A stretch of DNA of 64,000 nucleotides from Glandiceps talaboti (lineage: Eukaryota; Hemichordata; Enteropneusta; Spengelidae): the NCBI RefSeq assembly GCF_964340395.1, contig NC_135566.1:12342001-12406000 (forward strand), written 5' to 3'. The position numbers and the translations under genes are program-made. Below, in pieces: positions 27,112-39,100 of this stretch (position 1 is the first letter of the stretch; every line of letters begins with the position of its first letter). Below the pieces are notes generated by a model. The model saw nothing but the letters and a program-made list of their open reading frames with translations, was not told where the DNA came from and did no database searches.

Positions 27112-27292
27112 ACACACCTGTTTGATTATCACTCAGGACAAGTGTACTCTTTTGAAGAGAAATCTACATTTATAACAAGTCATTGAAATAACTAAGTCTA
27201 AAAAATGTCCAACCTTGAGAGACAAGGAATAAATCAAAGACAATTGCTTTTCCTTTGTAACATAAACATACATACACACATATGTGCATAAA
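27112..27292 (-). mobile_element. Short dispersed element with (ATGT)n tail, copy 1
   Basis: About 170 bp from CACCTGTTTGATTATC to GTAACATAAACATAC recur in reverse orientation at 36276-36456 with only a few differences. In both copies the same side runs into a long (CATA)n/(TATG)n array. This looks like a SINE-like or other short retroposon whose tail is a microsatellite. Confidence 0.75.
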
Positions 27293-27417
27293 TATACATA
27301 CATACATACATACATACATACATACATACATACATACATACATACATACATACACACATATATACATACATACATACTGATAAATATTCACTAACCAATC
27401 ACTCGAGTGCGCACACG

Positions 27418-27479
<62 letters not shown>
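27293..27479. repeat. (CATA)n and (CA)n microsatellites
   Basis: CATA units at 27293-27378 and a 53-nt CA run at 27427-27479, separated by ~50 bp of unique sequence. Confidence 0.95.
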
Positions 27480-27483
<4 letters not shown>

Positions 27484-27996
27484 CGAACAATAACAACAAC
27501 AGCATTTTTGGCCTACGCGTGGTGGTTTTATGAATGTTTTTTTTTAACTTAATATCTAGAGCTGTATTTATAGTAATAAATAAGACATATCAATATTATA
27601 AGGTTTTTAATGTATGTTGTTTTCAATTGTATAAAGAATTATATTCCATCTCTCTTCATTTGCAATTTGCTATTTTTTTCGACATTATTCTAGTTTTAAA
27701 GCGTTTCCATGTAACCCTGGTTGCGGCACAGTTCATTTCAATGGACTTAACATCATTATTATTGGACACCTGGTAGGTATAGTCTATAATTAAATTGTAT
27801 ACATTATCGGCGACATGTTGTCTCTTATTTTCAATATATTTATTTCATTGACGTACGTACGTTTATTAAAAGTGTTTTCAGTTGGTGTTTATAGAAGTTT
27901 TATTTGACAAAATATTTTACGAATATGAACGAGAAATTTATGCAAACTCAGACGACCATATAGTTATTTGAGATTCCAATGATGAATACGTATATA
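27480..27996. other. Unique AT-rich sequence, nothing recognised
   Basis: No supported gene or repeat. A short ACGTACGTACGT stretch lies near 27852. Confidence 0.4.
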
Positions 27997-28111
27997 TAGA
28001 CTGTAAGATACGTCGTGACGTTCCGCCCTCACGGTCCCCCAAGCTCACCCGCGACGTGGGAGGGGTTGGCCGATGTGTGAGGGCGCCCGTCACGGCGTAC
28101 CTTACAGACTA
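27997..28111. mobile_element. GC-rich MITE 'TAGACTGTAAG', copy 1
   Basis: Ends TAGACTGTAAGATACG and CGTACCTTACAGACTA are inverted repeats extending through GTCGTGACG / CGTCACGGC and GCCCTCAC / GTGAGGGC. The element is 115 bp and CpG-rich in AT-rich surroundings. Flanks ACGTATATA and ACGTGTAAA are a decayed 9-bp target duplication. A second copy at 52591-52694 has a perfect one. Confidence 0.85.
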
Positions 28112-28805
28112 ACGTGTAAAGTGAAGTGTGCCATCTTCTGTTCATACATGCTTCCTGAACAAGAAAAGGGTTGTACGTATTACGAATATATTGACACTGA
28201 CTTGACGAAAAAATGACATGAATGTGTAACACTCAACTTATAATACTCCAGGACATATACATGTGTCAACTATCGTAATCTATATGTTCCTATATTGAAT
28301 TTTATTTATTATTTGAATCAGGCTCGAGGCCCATATAAACAAGGCTTTAATAGATTCAGTTCATGAATTTAACTTCGTATTGCACCGAAATTTTCAATTA
28401 GCCCACTAAAGCTTTCGCCAGGTATCCACCATGGCTTCGTCACTGGTTTACTAATAGCTCATGAATTGGCGACATACCATGACTTTAGACTGAACGTTTG
28501 CACAGGTGAGCATTCATCATACTATTGAATAAAGTAGCATAAAAAAGTAATGACAGTGCCTCCATCCATGATAAACACACTGTACATAAACATTGCTACT
28601 GTCTACCACTCTCTTGTGACAAAGTTTTAGACGCTTTAACTTTCCGGACAAATTTACCACCGTCTATATACCTATATTTTCCTATCATTAAAGTCATCAC
28701 TGCGGCTATAGTTTGATGTCCTTTGATCATCTAGTTCTGTAGCCTAGTTTTTTCTCTCTGCCCGTGTGTCTTTTAGTCTTTTTGTTTGTCTATTTGTCTA
28801 TTTGT
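28112..28805. other. Intergenic, nothing recognised
   Basis: Unique sequence between the MITE and a microsatellite. No splice-consistent exon was found. Confidence 0.4.
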
Positions 28806-28814
28806 CTGCCTGCC

Positions 28815-28873
<59 letters not shown>
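28806..28873. repeat. (TGTC)n microsatellite
   Basis: About 17 TGTC/TGCC units. All frames are open across it, but this is low-complexity only. Confidence 0.95.
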
Positions 28874-29593
28874 ATCCTTATCGTTTACACTATATATGTC
28901 GTCAAAAACTACTGGGCTGTGGTTTGGGTTTACTTTTGCTGTCAAGTTGTTCAAGGGAAAATGGTGAGATCAGATTTAGTGAGTATGTCTTTAGGAGTAG
29001 TTAGATCAAAATTTTTTCAGGACGAATCGATTACGTTGTTAATACAAATTAAGTCTACGAAGATGTGACTTTAGGTAAAAAAAAAGAAAGAAAGAAAAGT
29101 ACCCATAAATGATATGTTTTTGTGTTCTTTTCTTTTTCTTTTCTGGTTGGTTGGTTTATTAGATTGTGTTGAATATTCCTTCTTGGATGGAGCACCCTCT
29201 TCAAGGGGTAAAAGTTACACAGTTAAAAATCGAAAGAGTTAAAATAAAACACACTCTGATACAAGGTAAATGACTACTCCTGATCCCGGGATTAATCTGG
29301 TTCAAAAAGTCACACTTTATGTAAAACCTGCAACTTGGTTTCCTCAGCTCACGGAGGTCCATGCTTGACATCAGCAGGTCGGTAGCTGACGAGATATCAT
29401 GATGAGATCCCGGGGATGAGATATCTATATTATATACCGCCATCATACAGCTAGGTCTTAAAATATATATCAAGCGAGGTCTTCGGTAGAGGGCGCAAAA
29501 CAACATCCGGGTAATTTTACCTTCTTACCGGTACATGACGTCATTTCTCATTCCGCCCATGTGCATTGATGTACTCAGGATAGTCCAACAATC
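28874..29593 (+). promoter_or_regulatory. Putative promoter / 5' region of the PITP gene
   Basis: The ~70 bp before the PITP start codon contain a perfect palindromic CRE, TGACGTCA, at 29536-29543, and lie in a locally more GC-rich stretch (GGGCGCAAAACAACATCCGG near 29490). No TATA box is evident at a fitting distance. An AAAGAAAG-type simple repeat sits at 29078-29096. Placement of the transcription start is an inference. Confidence 0.45.
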
Positions 29594-29610
29594 ATGCTGA
29601 TCAAGGAATT
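29594..29610 (+). CDS. PITPNB: PITP exon 1 (start codon, 17 nt coding)
   Basis: ATGCTGATCAAGGAATT followed by the donor GTAAGT encodes MLIKE plus two bases of the Phe codon. It ends in phase 2 and matches the conserved (V/L)xIKE(Y/F)R N-terminus of class I PITPs. Confidence 0.9.
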
Positions 29611-31714
29611 GTAAGTAACAAATCTTGGCATATTACTACCTTTCTTGTGTTTTTCGCCGATATATTAACATCGATATGATTCTTTGTTTTATGCTCCATA
29701 CAAGGAGCTCAATCATGTTGTTTGTAATCAGTGAATCATTACGATTTTGTTACGTTTATTGAAACTAACTTGGTTCAATTTTTAATTTTATCTCTGTCCT
29801 GTCATTATACGTACGTGTGGTTGCTTCCTGTTTGTCATCGAAGTCGCATCGTTCTACCTATATCAGTAGAAGAGGTAAGTCACTCTTATTTAAATAGCGA
29901 TTTGTTCTACCATGACACGTCAGAAAAATCGAGATTTCTTTGGTCAAACTGTCACAGTGACTATGAGCTGTTCAAATACTGAAAGCGATGTTGACAATGT
30001 CACCGTATTGTAGTGTCCGATCGAAACGCTCAAACTATGTTTGCGATCACCACATACGTCAGGTGTGTGGGTTGACAAACATGAAAAAAAAAACATGACG
30101 TCTCCTCTTCTAGGTGTTGTCATCCTCTCTCACTGGATCGTTTGTTCGGAAAAAAAAGACATTCACATAAATAGGTTATCGTTTACGACGTGTGCAAAAT
30201 AAGTACAAATCGGGTCAACAGAGTGCATGTTATCACTGAATGGGGCGGTAGACAAGCCAAGTCGTAGGAGAATCATTGACAGTGCTATTGTTATGATAAC
30301 TAAACTAGACATTGTTAACACTCCCTGGTCAGTTGTTAGTTGGCAGATTGTGACAGTACTACATGTACATGAATTCTTGATATAATTGTTAATCTGTATT
30401 AGATCTCATGACCTGTAAAGAATTAACTGACACAGTTGTACAGTAAAAAATACTTAAAGTGGCACAAGCTGGGTTTATAAGCGTTTTACTCCAATGAACA
30501 TACACACATAATAACCTCAATTAAAGTATTTTAAACTGATATTAATGTTGATGCATGCTTTCAATAAGTTATAAAATTACAATTGTCTTCTGGTGTTGTT
30601 AGAACTGCCTTTTGCTTAGAAGGGATATTGTGAGCATTTTTGATTCATATGATAAATTTATGAGATTGGATCATAATACCTAAATTATATCTTGATACCA
30701 AGTTTGAGCTCAGTTCATTGCAAATGGTGGTTGAATACAATACTGCAAGTACCTTATAAATATGCAGCATTAACTACATTCAAACACGACATGTAAGCTT
30801 AGCTTGTGTCTCTTTAATTCTTCAAATATCTTTGAAAAAAGTATATGAATTATTTGCTGTTTGTCATTATGAAATTGATACAAAATATTACCCCCCCCCC
30901 CCCCCCCCCTGAACAATAAATGTCTTTTACATTACTCTTGTCAAGGTTACAACCTTGTCAAGTCACAAACCTTTTAAACACTAGAAAGTTTGCTGACTTT
31001 ATTCCAAAAATACCATGATCTTATCTAGAAATGATGATATATTATAACTTGGAGGAGGTAAAAGGACTAACAACAAATAGAACCATAAAGGACTCCTTAT
31101 TTGTGAGGATTGAAGTTGACATGTACTCTCCTTCCGTGAGAGAGTAAATTACAGCAATCTGTGAAGTAGAGCAGTCATTATAAATATTACTCTCTTACTC
31201 TCTATGAGTACTTCATGAAGCAGAGATTAGAACCAGTTGCAATAGAAGGAACAAGACATGGGGGTGTGTCCCAGGTGGGTCCCAATGTCACAGAGGTCAG
31301 GAGACACAACAATATGTGGATTTTAAAATGTTGGCTTTACAGTGACAATATAGAAATAAATTTAAAGGAAAATTTACATTGAGTCATGTACGAAAATCTT
31401 GCTGATTTTGAAAATTTGGGACAAGAAATTTGTTATTCTGAAATATATTATTTGTAATGTTGTACATAATGATAATCATATTAGGATGTAGGTTCATTTC
31501 GGAAGAGGTATTTACAGGCTTGTATTATATGCAATATCTTGTGTTGAGGGTCATGTCAGTAATCGATACCTGTGCACCGTGTGCAAGCAGGCTACATAGG
31601 ATAGTGTAGGGTAATGTACAGATTGTTTTATCTGCAAACATTAACAGCAAGCATTAGATCTGAGTGTCATTCATTTCCCCACTAAAAGATATTAATATTT
31701 GGAAAATATATCGA

Positions 31715-31781
<67 letters not shown>

Positions 31782-34700
31782 TCAATGCAAATGTAAAACT
31801 GAGATGAATTTAGTGATATTCAAGAGATACAGTAATGAAACATTGAAACTAACTGAAATTAAAATGTGTTCTTTCAATGGCCTTTCATCAATAATTTGCT
31901 AACAAAACCACCACAGCACAAACATGTTCCACAATTGTAGATAAAATGGAAATGGCCAAACACTAATATTCTCTGTTGAAGTCAATTAGGTATTAGGTCA
32001 AAGGTTATTTGCAAGAGTTCAAAGGTCGAGGATGAGGTGATACATATGTATTTGCTCTGATATGACTGAGCTTAGCCTAAAATAGTACACTCAGCTACAT
32101 GTAATTGATCATGACAAATGTAAAACCCGAATCAATGTATTACATAATACAGCAATGTTTTACTTTGTGAACCTATGCATGTGTGTGGTAGCTCTGGATA
32201 TATATGCTGTGGTGTTCCGACTCGTCGTCTCCCCTCTGCTGTGGTTTGTTTCCTGTTTCAAATAGTTAGACTGCGAATGGATTTCATTCGCACGGATTTG
32301 CATGGATTTGGGGGAATAAAAACCACCCATGCCCTTGCTAATGACTAAATGAAATACTGAAAACAACTTTATAGATCATTTAATGTAACCCACGCTGTGT
32401 GTATTCTGTCATTTCTTGTCTAACATTCGCTCGGGTTGTTACATGGTTTAGCGAACGGAGACAAGGAATGACAGAATACTCAAGACTTAGGTTACATTTA
32501 ATGATCTAAAGTTGTTTTCTGTATTTCATTTAGTCATTAGCAAGGGTATGAGTCGTTTTTATTCCCCAAAATCCGTGCGAATCCATGTGAATGAAATCCA
32601 TTTGCGGTCTCGCTATTTGAAATAGGGAAGACACCATAGCGAAGGGGAGATGATGAGTCAAAACCCCACAGCGTATATATCCAGAGCTATGTGTGTGTGG
32701 TTGCCATAATCAATTCAGGAAGGCCATTTACCATATTGTATGGCCATAAGATAACTTATTTGCATAACAATATGTGGAGAGTTTTGTAATTATATCAAAC
32801 TAGATAAAATAATTCCCATTGTGTTGTAACATTGATAGGTATTAAGATATCCTGATGATTATAGTTGTGATATAATTTTATATACTGAAGTAAAGCTATG
32901 ATGGCTGTCTTCCGAGTCTAAAGGAGTTTATTTCTATACCATAACAAATTAAACAAACTTTTCACATACACACATATGGGATTCCATTCTTTTGTCACAT
33001 GATTCCAGTGATGAGTCAGGTGACCAACCTAGACCATCAGACTAGTGTGGACGGGTTTGGATGACAGCTTAAGTTTTGCTTTCACAGAATATTAGTTGTA
33101 TGTAGTGTCTCAAACGTTCAAATGTCTAGGTTCATAACAAATTGAATGGGGTTACTTTCAAGGTCAGAGGTCAAGGGTCAGGGTTACCTCTTCCTTTAAA
33201 GCCATATTGGAGTAAAGAAGTGTGTGACAGATTGAAAACCCATGTAGATGTACCTTGAAATATACACTAAATATTTATTGAAAATATTCATTTCTTTATA
33301 TGTGACTTCGCTGTCCATATTGTGAACTCATAGCTGATGGTAATGTGCACATACTCTATTTTGGCATAATTGTGTCTAGTCCAGTGTGCCCTCTAATGAC
33401 AGCCAAATTTTGTTGGTGTGGGTCAAAATGATAAAAATTGGCATTTCTTATGAGTCACCACATAGTAAGAGATAGGCGAATACCAAATTTTGGTGTGTCA
33501 TTATAGATTGTGTGCATTTGTCTATAAATTGTGTGTCAGTGGCATGTGAAATTGGCTTAGAGGGTACACTGGTCTAGTCTAAACAGTCTTAACAATCCAG
33601 CAATTCAAATTGTTTGACATATTGTAAATTTATTTTTTGCTGATAGACTATGATCACTAATAATATCTCTATTTCATAAGTGCATGCCTTTATAAAGCAT
33701 GACTTAGTACATAAATAACATGTATAGATTGCATGTAGGGTTTGATGTCTTAGGACTTATTCCAGCTCCCCCACCCCTCCTTCCCTCCCACACAAGAAAG
33801 GAGTTCATAATGATCTTTTCATTATTTTTGCCATAAACCTCCCTAGAAAGTAATAACAGTTATTTGGAATTTGCATAGCAAATTACAATGTAATGCATTC
33901 TTATGTTTATATAATTGGTTTTCATGAGTGTATAGTAATTGATAGGGTGAACCCACTGTATATATAAAGGCCTTTAGAATGAGGCAGACCTGGTTATGTT
34001 TGAAGAAAAGATTAAACCCGGCAAATCAAATTGTGTACTGTAGTTTATAATATTATACATTGTACTCTGACACATTGTAAATATTAAATATTTCACATTT
34101 AAACCAGACTATGATATAACTGGATTATAGTATTACAAGTGTGTGAACCAGTGAGGAATGTGTTTGTCATTCTTTCAGGGTGCTATTGTTTGATAAGGGT
34201 AGGGGAACGGAAAAAAAAACACTCCTGTCATTCATTCATATGATGTTTTAGTGATAGCAAGAACAGCATATACAGTATGTTTGTTAATTCAATTAAACTC
34301 CATATGGCAACAGTTGGGACTGTAGCATGAATTGCCTCAATATTCTGTACATTTCGTAGCAGTGTAAAACTAACTAGACAGGAATCAGGTTGACTAGGAA
34401 TATACTGGCCAAATTGTAATTGTTTTTGTGTACAACATTACTTTGTGATTTCGTTCACTATTGTATTGTTCTTAGCTATGATGGCGAGTTTGTGTGCAGT
34501 CATATTACATAACACAATTCTTGTATATGTTGAATTTACCATGAACTTTGACATGTTTGTGTATGATAACATCAGTGCATATGGGTGAATAGTTACACAA
34601 ATGTAAGCCATGTTGTGTTATTCATGGAAAGACATGCAACATCTGTCAATTAGAGAATAGGTTCCAGGTTGTATCATTGATCAGATTGAAAAGAAAAAAG

Positions 34701-36115
34701 TATTGGTTTGAGTTCATAAATGTATGACATTTAGGATATGAATTAACCACAATAGGCTATGAAATGCCGAGTCCATTTCATCTTCATTTCTGTTAGCCTA
34801 GAATCCAGTGGGGACTTTTGGTTCTCGCTTTTCCTTTACTATGCCTGGTATTTCGCTCCTGGCCTTTTACTTTAATTATTTGGTTTTAAATTTTTCCCCT
34901 CTTTAAGATGACATCAACTGTCATTATGTGATTAGAACCAATTCAGACGGTTGAGCTAGATGATGTACACATAATTACCATATTCAATCATTGCTATAGG
35001 GGAATTTGTAATCTAATTTTAGATTTGACGGAACAGTTACTAGCAAAATGTCAGGCATGGTAGAGGGAATTGAACACATGCTTAGCTACAAGACCACAGC
35101 CATAGCAACACTGAAATGATGGTGTTTATTGCAAAACCAACAACAGAGATGGGTAGGCAAGTGGATAAACATTCAAAATATGAACACATACGTGTATGCC
35201 TAGCAACAAGACAGTGTCCATAGAAACAGTCAGCTGATGTTGTATTGCAGTGATAACAATAGGGATGAATAGGCAAGTGGATAAACATTGAAAAAATGGA
35301 CATGGGAATGAATCAACTTGCCAAGACAGAATAATAAATGTAACCATTCTGATGTATCATTAGAATTGACCTTTGACCTTTGTGATTTTGCTTTCAGTAT
35401 CAAGTAGGACAACTATGGTCTGTAGCTGAAGCTAGTAAAAATGAAACTGGTGGTGGAGAGGGTATAGAAGTGATAGTCAATGAACCTTTTGAAAATGATG
35501 AATTTGGTAAAGGGCAATACACACACAAAATCTACCATTTAGCAAGGTAAGTGGACAATATTTTCACAGATCGATATTTTGCAGTTGTCCGTGCTTTCCA
35601 TCTAAATATATGTGATGCGTACAAATTGATATCGTTAGTACCCTCATCCAGTTGCTGAATAGGCTCTGATGAGATTTAACATAGAAGTGCACATTTGTAG
35701 AAGAGGAAGATATGCTGTGCAAAGTATCACAGTGGTATATGATTTTTCAACTTCTCTGAAGTGTTTAGATTACTTCCTTGGTTTCTGTAGTAAAGGACAT
35801 AAGCGTTACCATTTCTTGTATTCTTTTGTGAACATTGATAATGTTCAAATTTGAAATATCGCTGTTCCAAGTTTGTTCCAAGTTCACATACATGTACAAT
35901 GTACATTCAAACTTGTTGGAATGTCCGTTTACTTTAATCAGCTGTGAAATGTAAGGATTTGAAAGTGTTTTATTTTTTGTCATCAAATAATTGTGTAAAT
36001 AGTGCACTCATATTTCTCTTGGCTTGACAGATTAATATAATCATAGACAGTGGTGAGATAATGAAAAAGTGTGTGTGTATGTATGTATGTATGTATGTAT
36101 GTATGTATGTATGTA

Positions 36116-36159
<44 letters not shown>

Positions 36160-39100
36160 TGTGTCTCTGTCTCTGTGTCATGTATATGTATGTATGTATG
36201 TATGTATATATATGTGTATGTATGTATGTATGTATGTATGTATGTAGGTAGGTACGTATGTATGCACGTTTATGTTGGTGCATATGTGTGTATGTATGTT
36301 TATGTTACAAAGGAAAAGCAATTGTCTTTGATTTTTTCCTTGTCTCTCAAGGTTGGACATTTTTTAGACTTAGTTATTTCAATGACTTGTTATAAATGTA
36401 GATTTCTCTTCAAAAGAGTACACTTGTCCTGAGTGATAATCAAATAGGTGTGTACATGTGTACATGTTTATTATACCTTGTCACTGAGATGAATAAAGCA
36501 AAAAAGAAAGGCCCCTAGGGAAGGATGGTAATACATGTAGTTGTTCTTCAGGTGGCTAGGGATAACTGTCTGTAGAGATGCGAGGTGTTTCCTTTCGAAG
36601 TGTATGGTATCTGACACAGATGTGTCTGTTATTGAAGTATATAGCTGAACTGTAATGTTAACAAGATTTCATTTATATTGGAATGGAGTGGGTAGTGTCA
36701 ATACTTTTCATCAATGCATTATGTAGTCCTGGGAAAAGACAACAATTACTTCTGTAGACATGTCTGAAATATGGCTACCGTCTACACTGAAGTGATTGTC
36801 CCCAAATTGACCCCATAACTAAAATAAAATGCATTTGACAAGATTCACAGTTGTCCTGATAAGCAGTGGTTACATAAATGTGTTGTGTGTATTCCAGTGT
36901 GTTGATAAATGATCACAATATCGTAAGAATACAAAATCATCATGTTTTGTATGTCATTAAATTATAGTATGAAAAAAAAGAATAATTTTCTGTACCAAAA
37001 AATCAGCATTTGATTATTGTTCCTCTTTTGAAATTTACCTGGATTCTGTTTACATCAGAGTCATGTTCACGGAACAGGAACTTGTCACTATTTTGTGTTA
37101 GTTTTAGTTCATTAAAAAAATGGAATAACACTAAATTTCTGCTTGAAATGATCCATGTCTTTTTAGTAGCTGAATTATCTGTCTACAAGTCGTTGATAAC
37201 ACAGTGTATATATAAACTATGTTTGAATTATCTAGTCTAGATACTATCCATAGCATCAAATCTCAAGATCTTTCTTTACGGCTAGCTCAATAAGATGCTG
37301 AGATGAAATTTCAAATTCAACTGAAGCCGCTACATAGTCATTTATTAACATCATATCTTTGTAAAAAATTACAGAATTCTGCCTGATAATAAGTTAGTGT
37401 TTATCGGGGCTAATCAGTCGGAACGCAACCACCCACCATAGAGGGCGTTCATCATGCAGAGGTCACGTGATTATTTTCAAATATGGCAGCTCCGTAAGAC
37501 AAATGTTCACGTACGCGAAACACGGGCTGATTTTCACAGTTAAGTCAGGTTTCCATTGAAATGGCCGTAGATTTGGTGAAAGTAGGTATTTAGGACAATT
37601 TATGAGAAATTATATGCCTCCTGCACCGTGCGATCACACTGTGGACATTTTTTCCTAGAATGACCTCGTCGGAAATCTTGTGTGAAATTTACCATTTTCC
37701 ACATTTGACGACCTGAATCTCAAAAAGTTTTGATGGTAGAAAAATAAGTATCACATGGAAGATAGACAATGTATTCATCTGTAATTGAGCCAAATTTTAA
37801 CGTTGGTGGACTTTTTATATAAAAGTGCTGCAGTTTTTTGTGAACGATCTTGGTACCAGCAATGACGGTACTTACTGTATTACATGCATGGGTGAAAGAT
37901 CGAACACATACCGATACGTATGTACAGGGATTTGACCACCCGATAGATAACTCCATGATCTTAAATTGGAAATATGCAAATACCGAGTACAAAAGAGAGA
38001 AAAGACTGAAGATTGAAAGTCAAAAGGTGAAGAAATCAAGTAGTAAGAATTGAAGACACCATTAGCAAGGCAGAGTAATTGTAAAGCTATCAATATATTG
38101 TCATTTTCACTTTTAACAGTGCATATATTTCCACTGCTTCTCGTGCTACTATATGAAAATAGGAAATAATTAACAAAATCGAACAGTGTAAAGACAGTGG
38201 AAGGAAGTATTACGACTACTAGAAATAGAAGTATAGGCAGGAGAAAAAGTAAAAGACAAGAGGTCATTTGATATCCAAAAGAATGAACTAAAGTAAGATC
38301 AACTTGTATTTTATAAGGATCAGAATGCTTCTCATCATTGAACAAGTTGACACCGATTCTATGACACAAAACTTGGTCATTTCTTGCACCAATTTCATCA
38401 CAAACATTTTGGATTATAGCGTCTCTTTCATAAGGAGATTTCAACTGTCTGAGCTTCAATTTCACCAAAATCAAACGAGAGGACACTCTCTGAATGTAGA
38501 CCGTGACCTGGTGTACATGGCCCAATGTATGCATGCCAACGGGCAGTGATGCAGGCAGCAATGCGAGGAGTAACACAAAAACAGTTCCACTAATCACTGC
38601 CTGCGTAATCAGAACTTTAGAGCTACAAACTATCATTTTGAACACCAGTACAAAGTACACCGAGTATGTGACAGCACAACACTTGCCTGGTAACAGTAGA
38701 AGCAAACAAAAAGACGGCGTTTTTCACTGATAACCATGAACAGCGATCGTAAAACAAAAAGTACAAACTTGACCGCCCAAAATAACGATCGTAAAAATAC
38801 CAACTTGACCGCCCAAAATAATAATGGCGGTAAGCCTCAGAAAGCGTGTACGACAAATGGGTTTCTAACACGAACAAAGTAAAGAGATCAACCAACCATC
38901 AAATAAAATTAAACAAGATAATATGATAACAAAATGAAAAAGTACAAACTTGACCGCCCAAAATAACGATCGTAAAAATACCAACTTGACCGCCCAAAAT
39001 AATAATGGTGGTAAAGCCACAGAAACCGTGTAAGGCAAATGGGTTTCTAACGCGAACAAAGTAAAGAGATCAACCAACCATCAAATAAAATTAAACAAAA

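Larger units (their letters stand above)
29875..35397 (+). other. PITP intron 2 (5.5 kb)
   Basis: Holds a C19 run (30891-30909), a (GT)31 microsatellite (31717-31778), a 500-bp foldback element (32189-32689) and an hAT-like MITE (33382-33571). The stretches 29900-30890, 32700-33370 and 33590-35390 are AT-rich with nothing else recognised. Around 35080-35300 two ~110-bp stretches sharing TAGGCAAGTGGATAAACATT form a short degenerate tandem duplication. Confidence 0.8.

Noticed and set aside
29201-29506. 101-codon minus-strand frame upstream of PITP
   Set aside because: No family signature. It overlaps the likely promoter region and has no flanking splice or poly(A) support.
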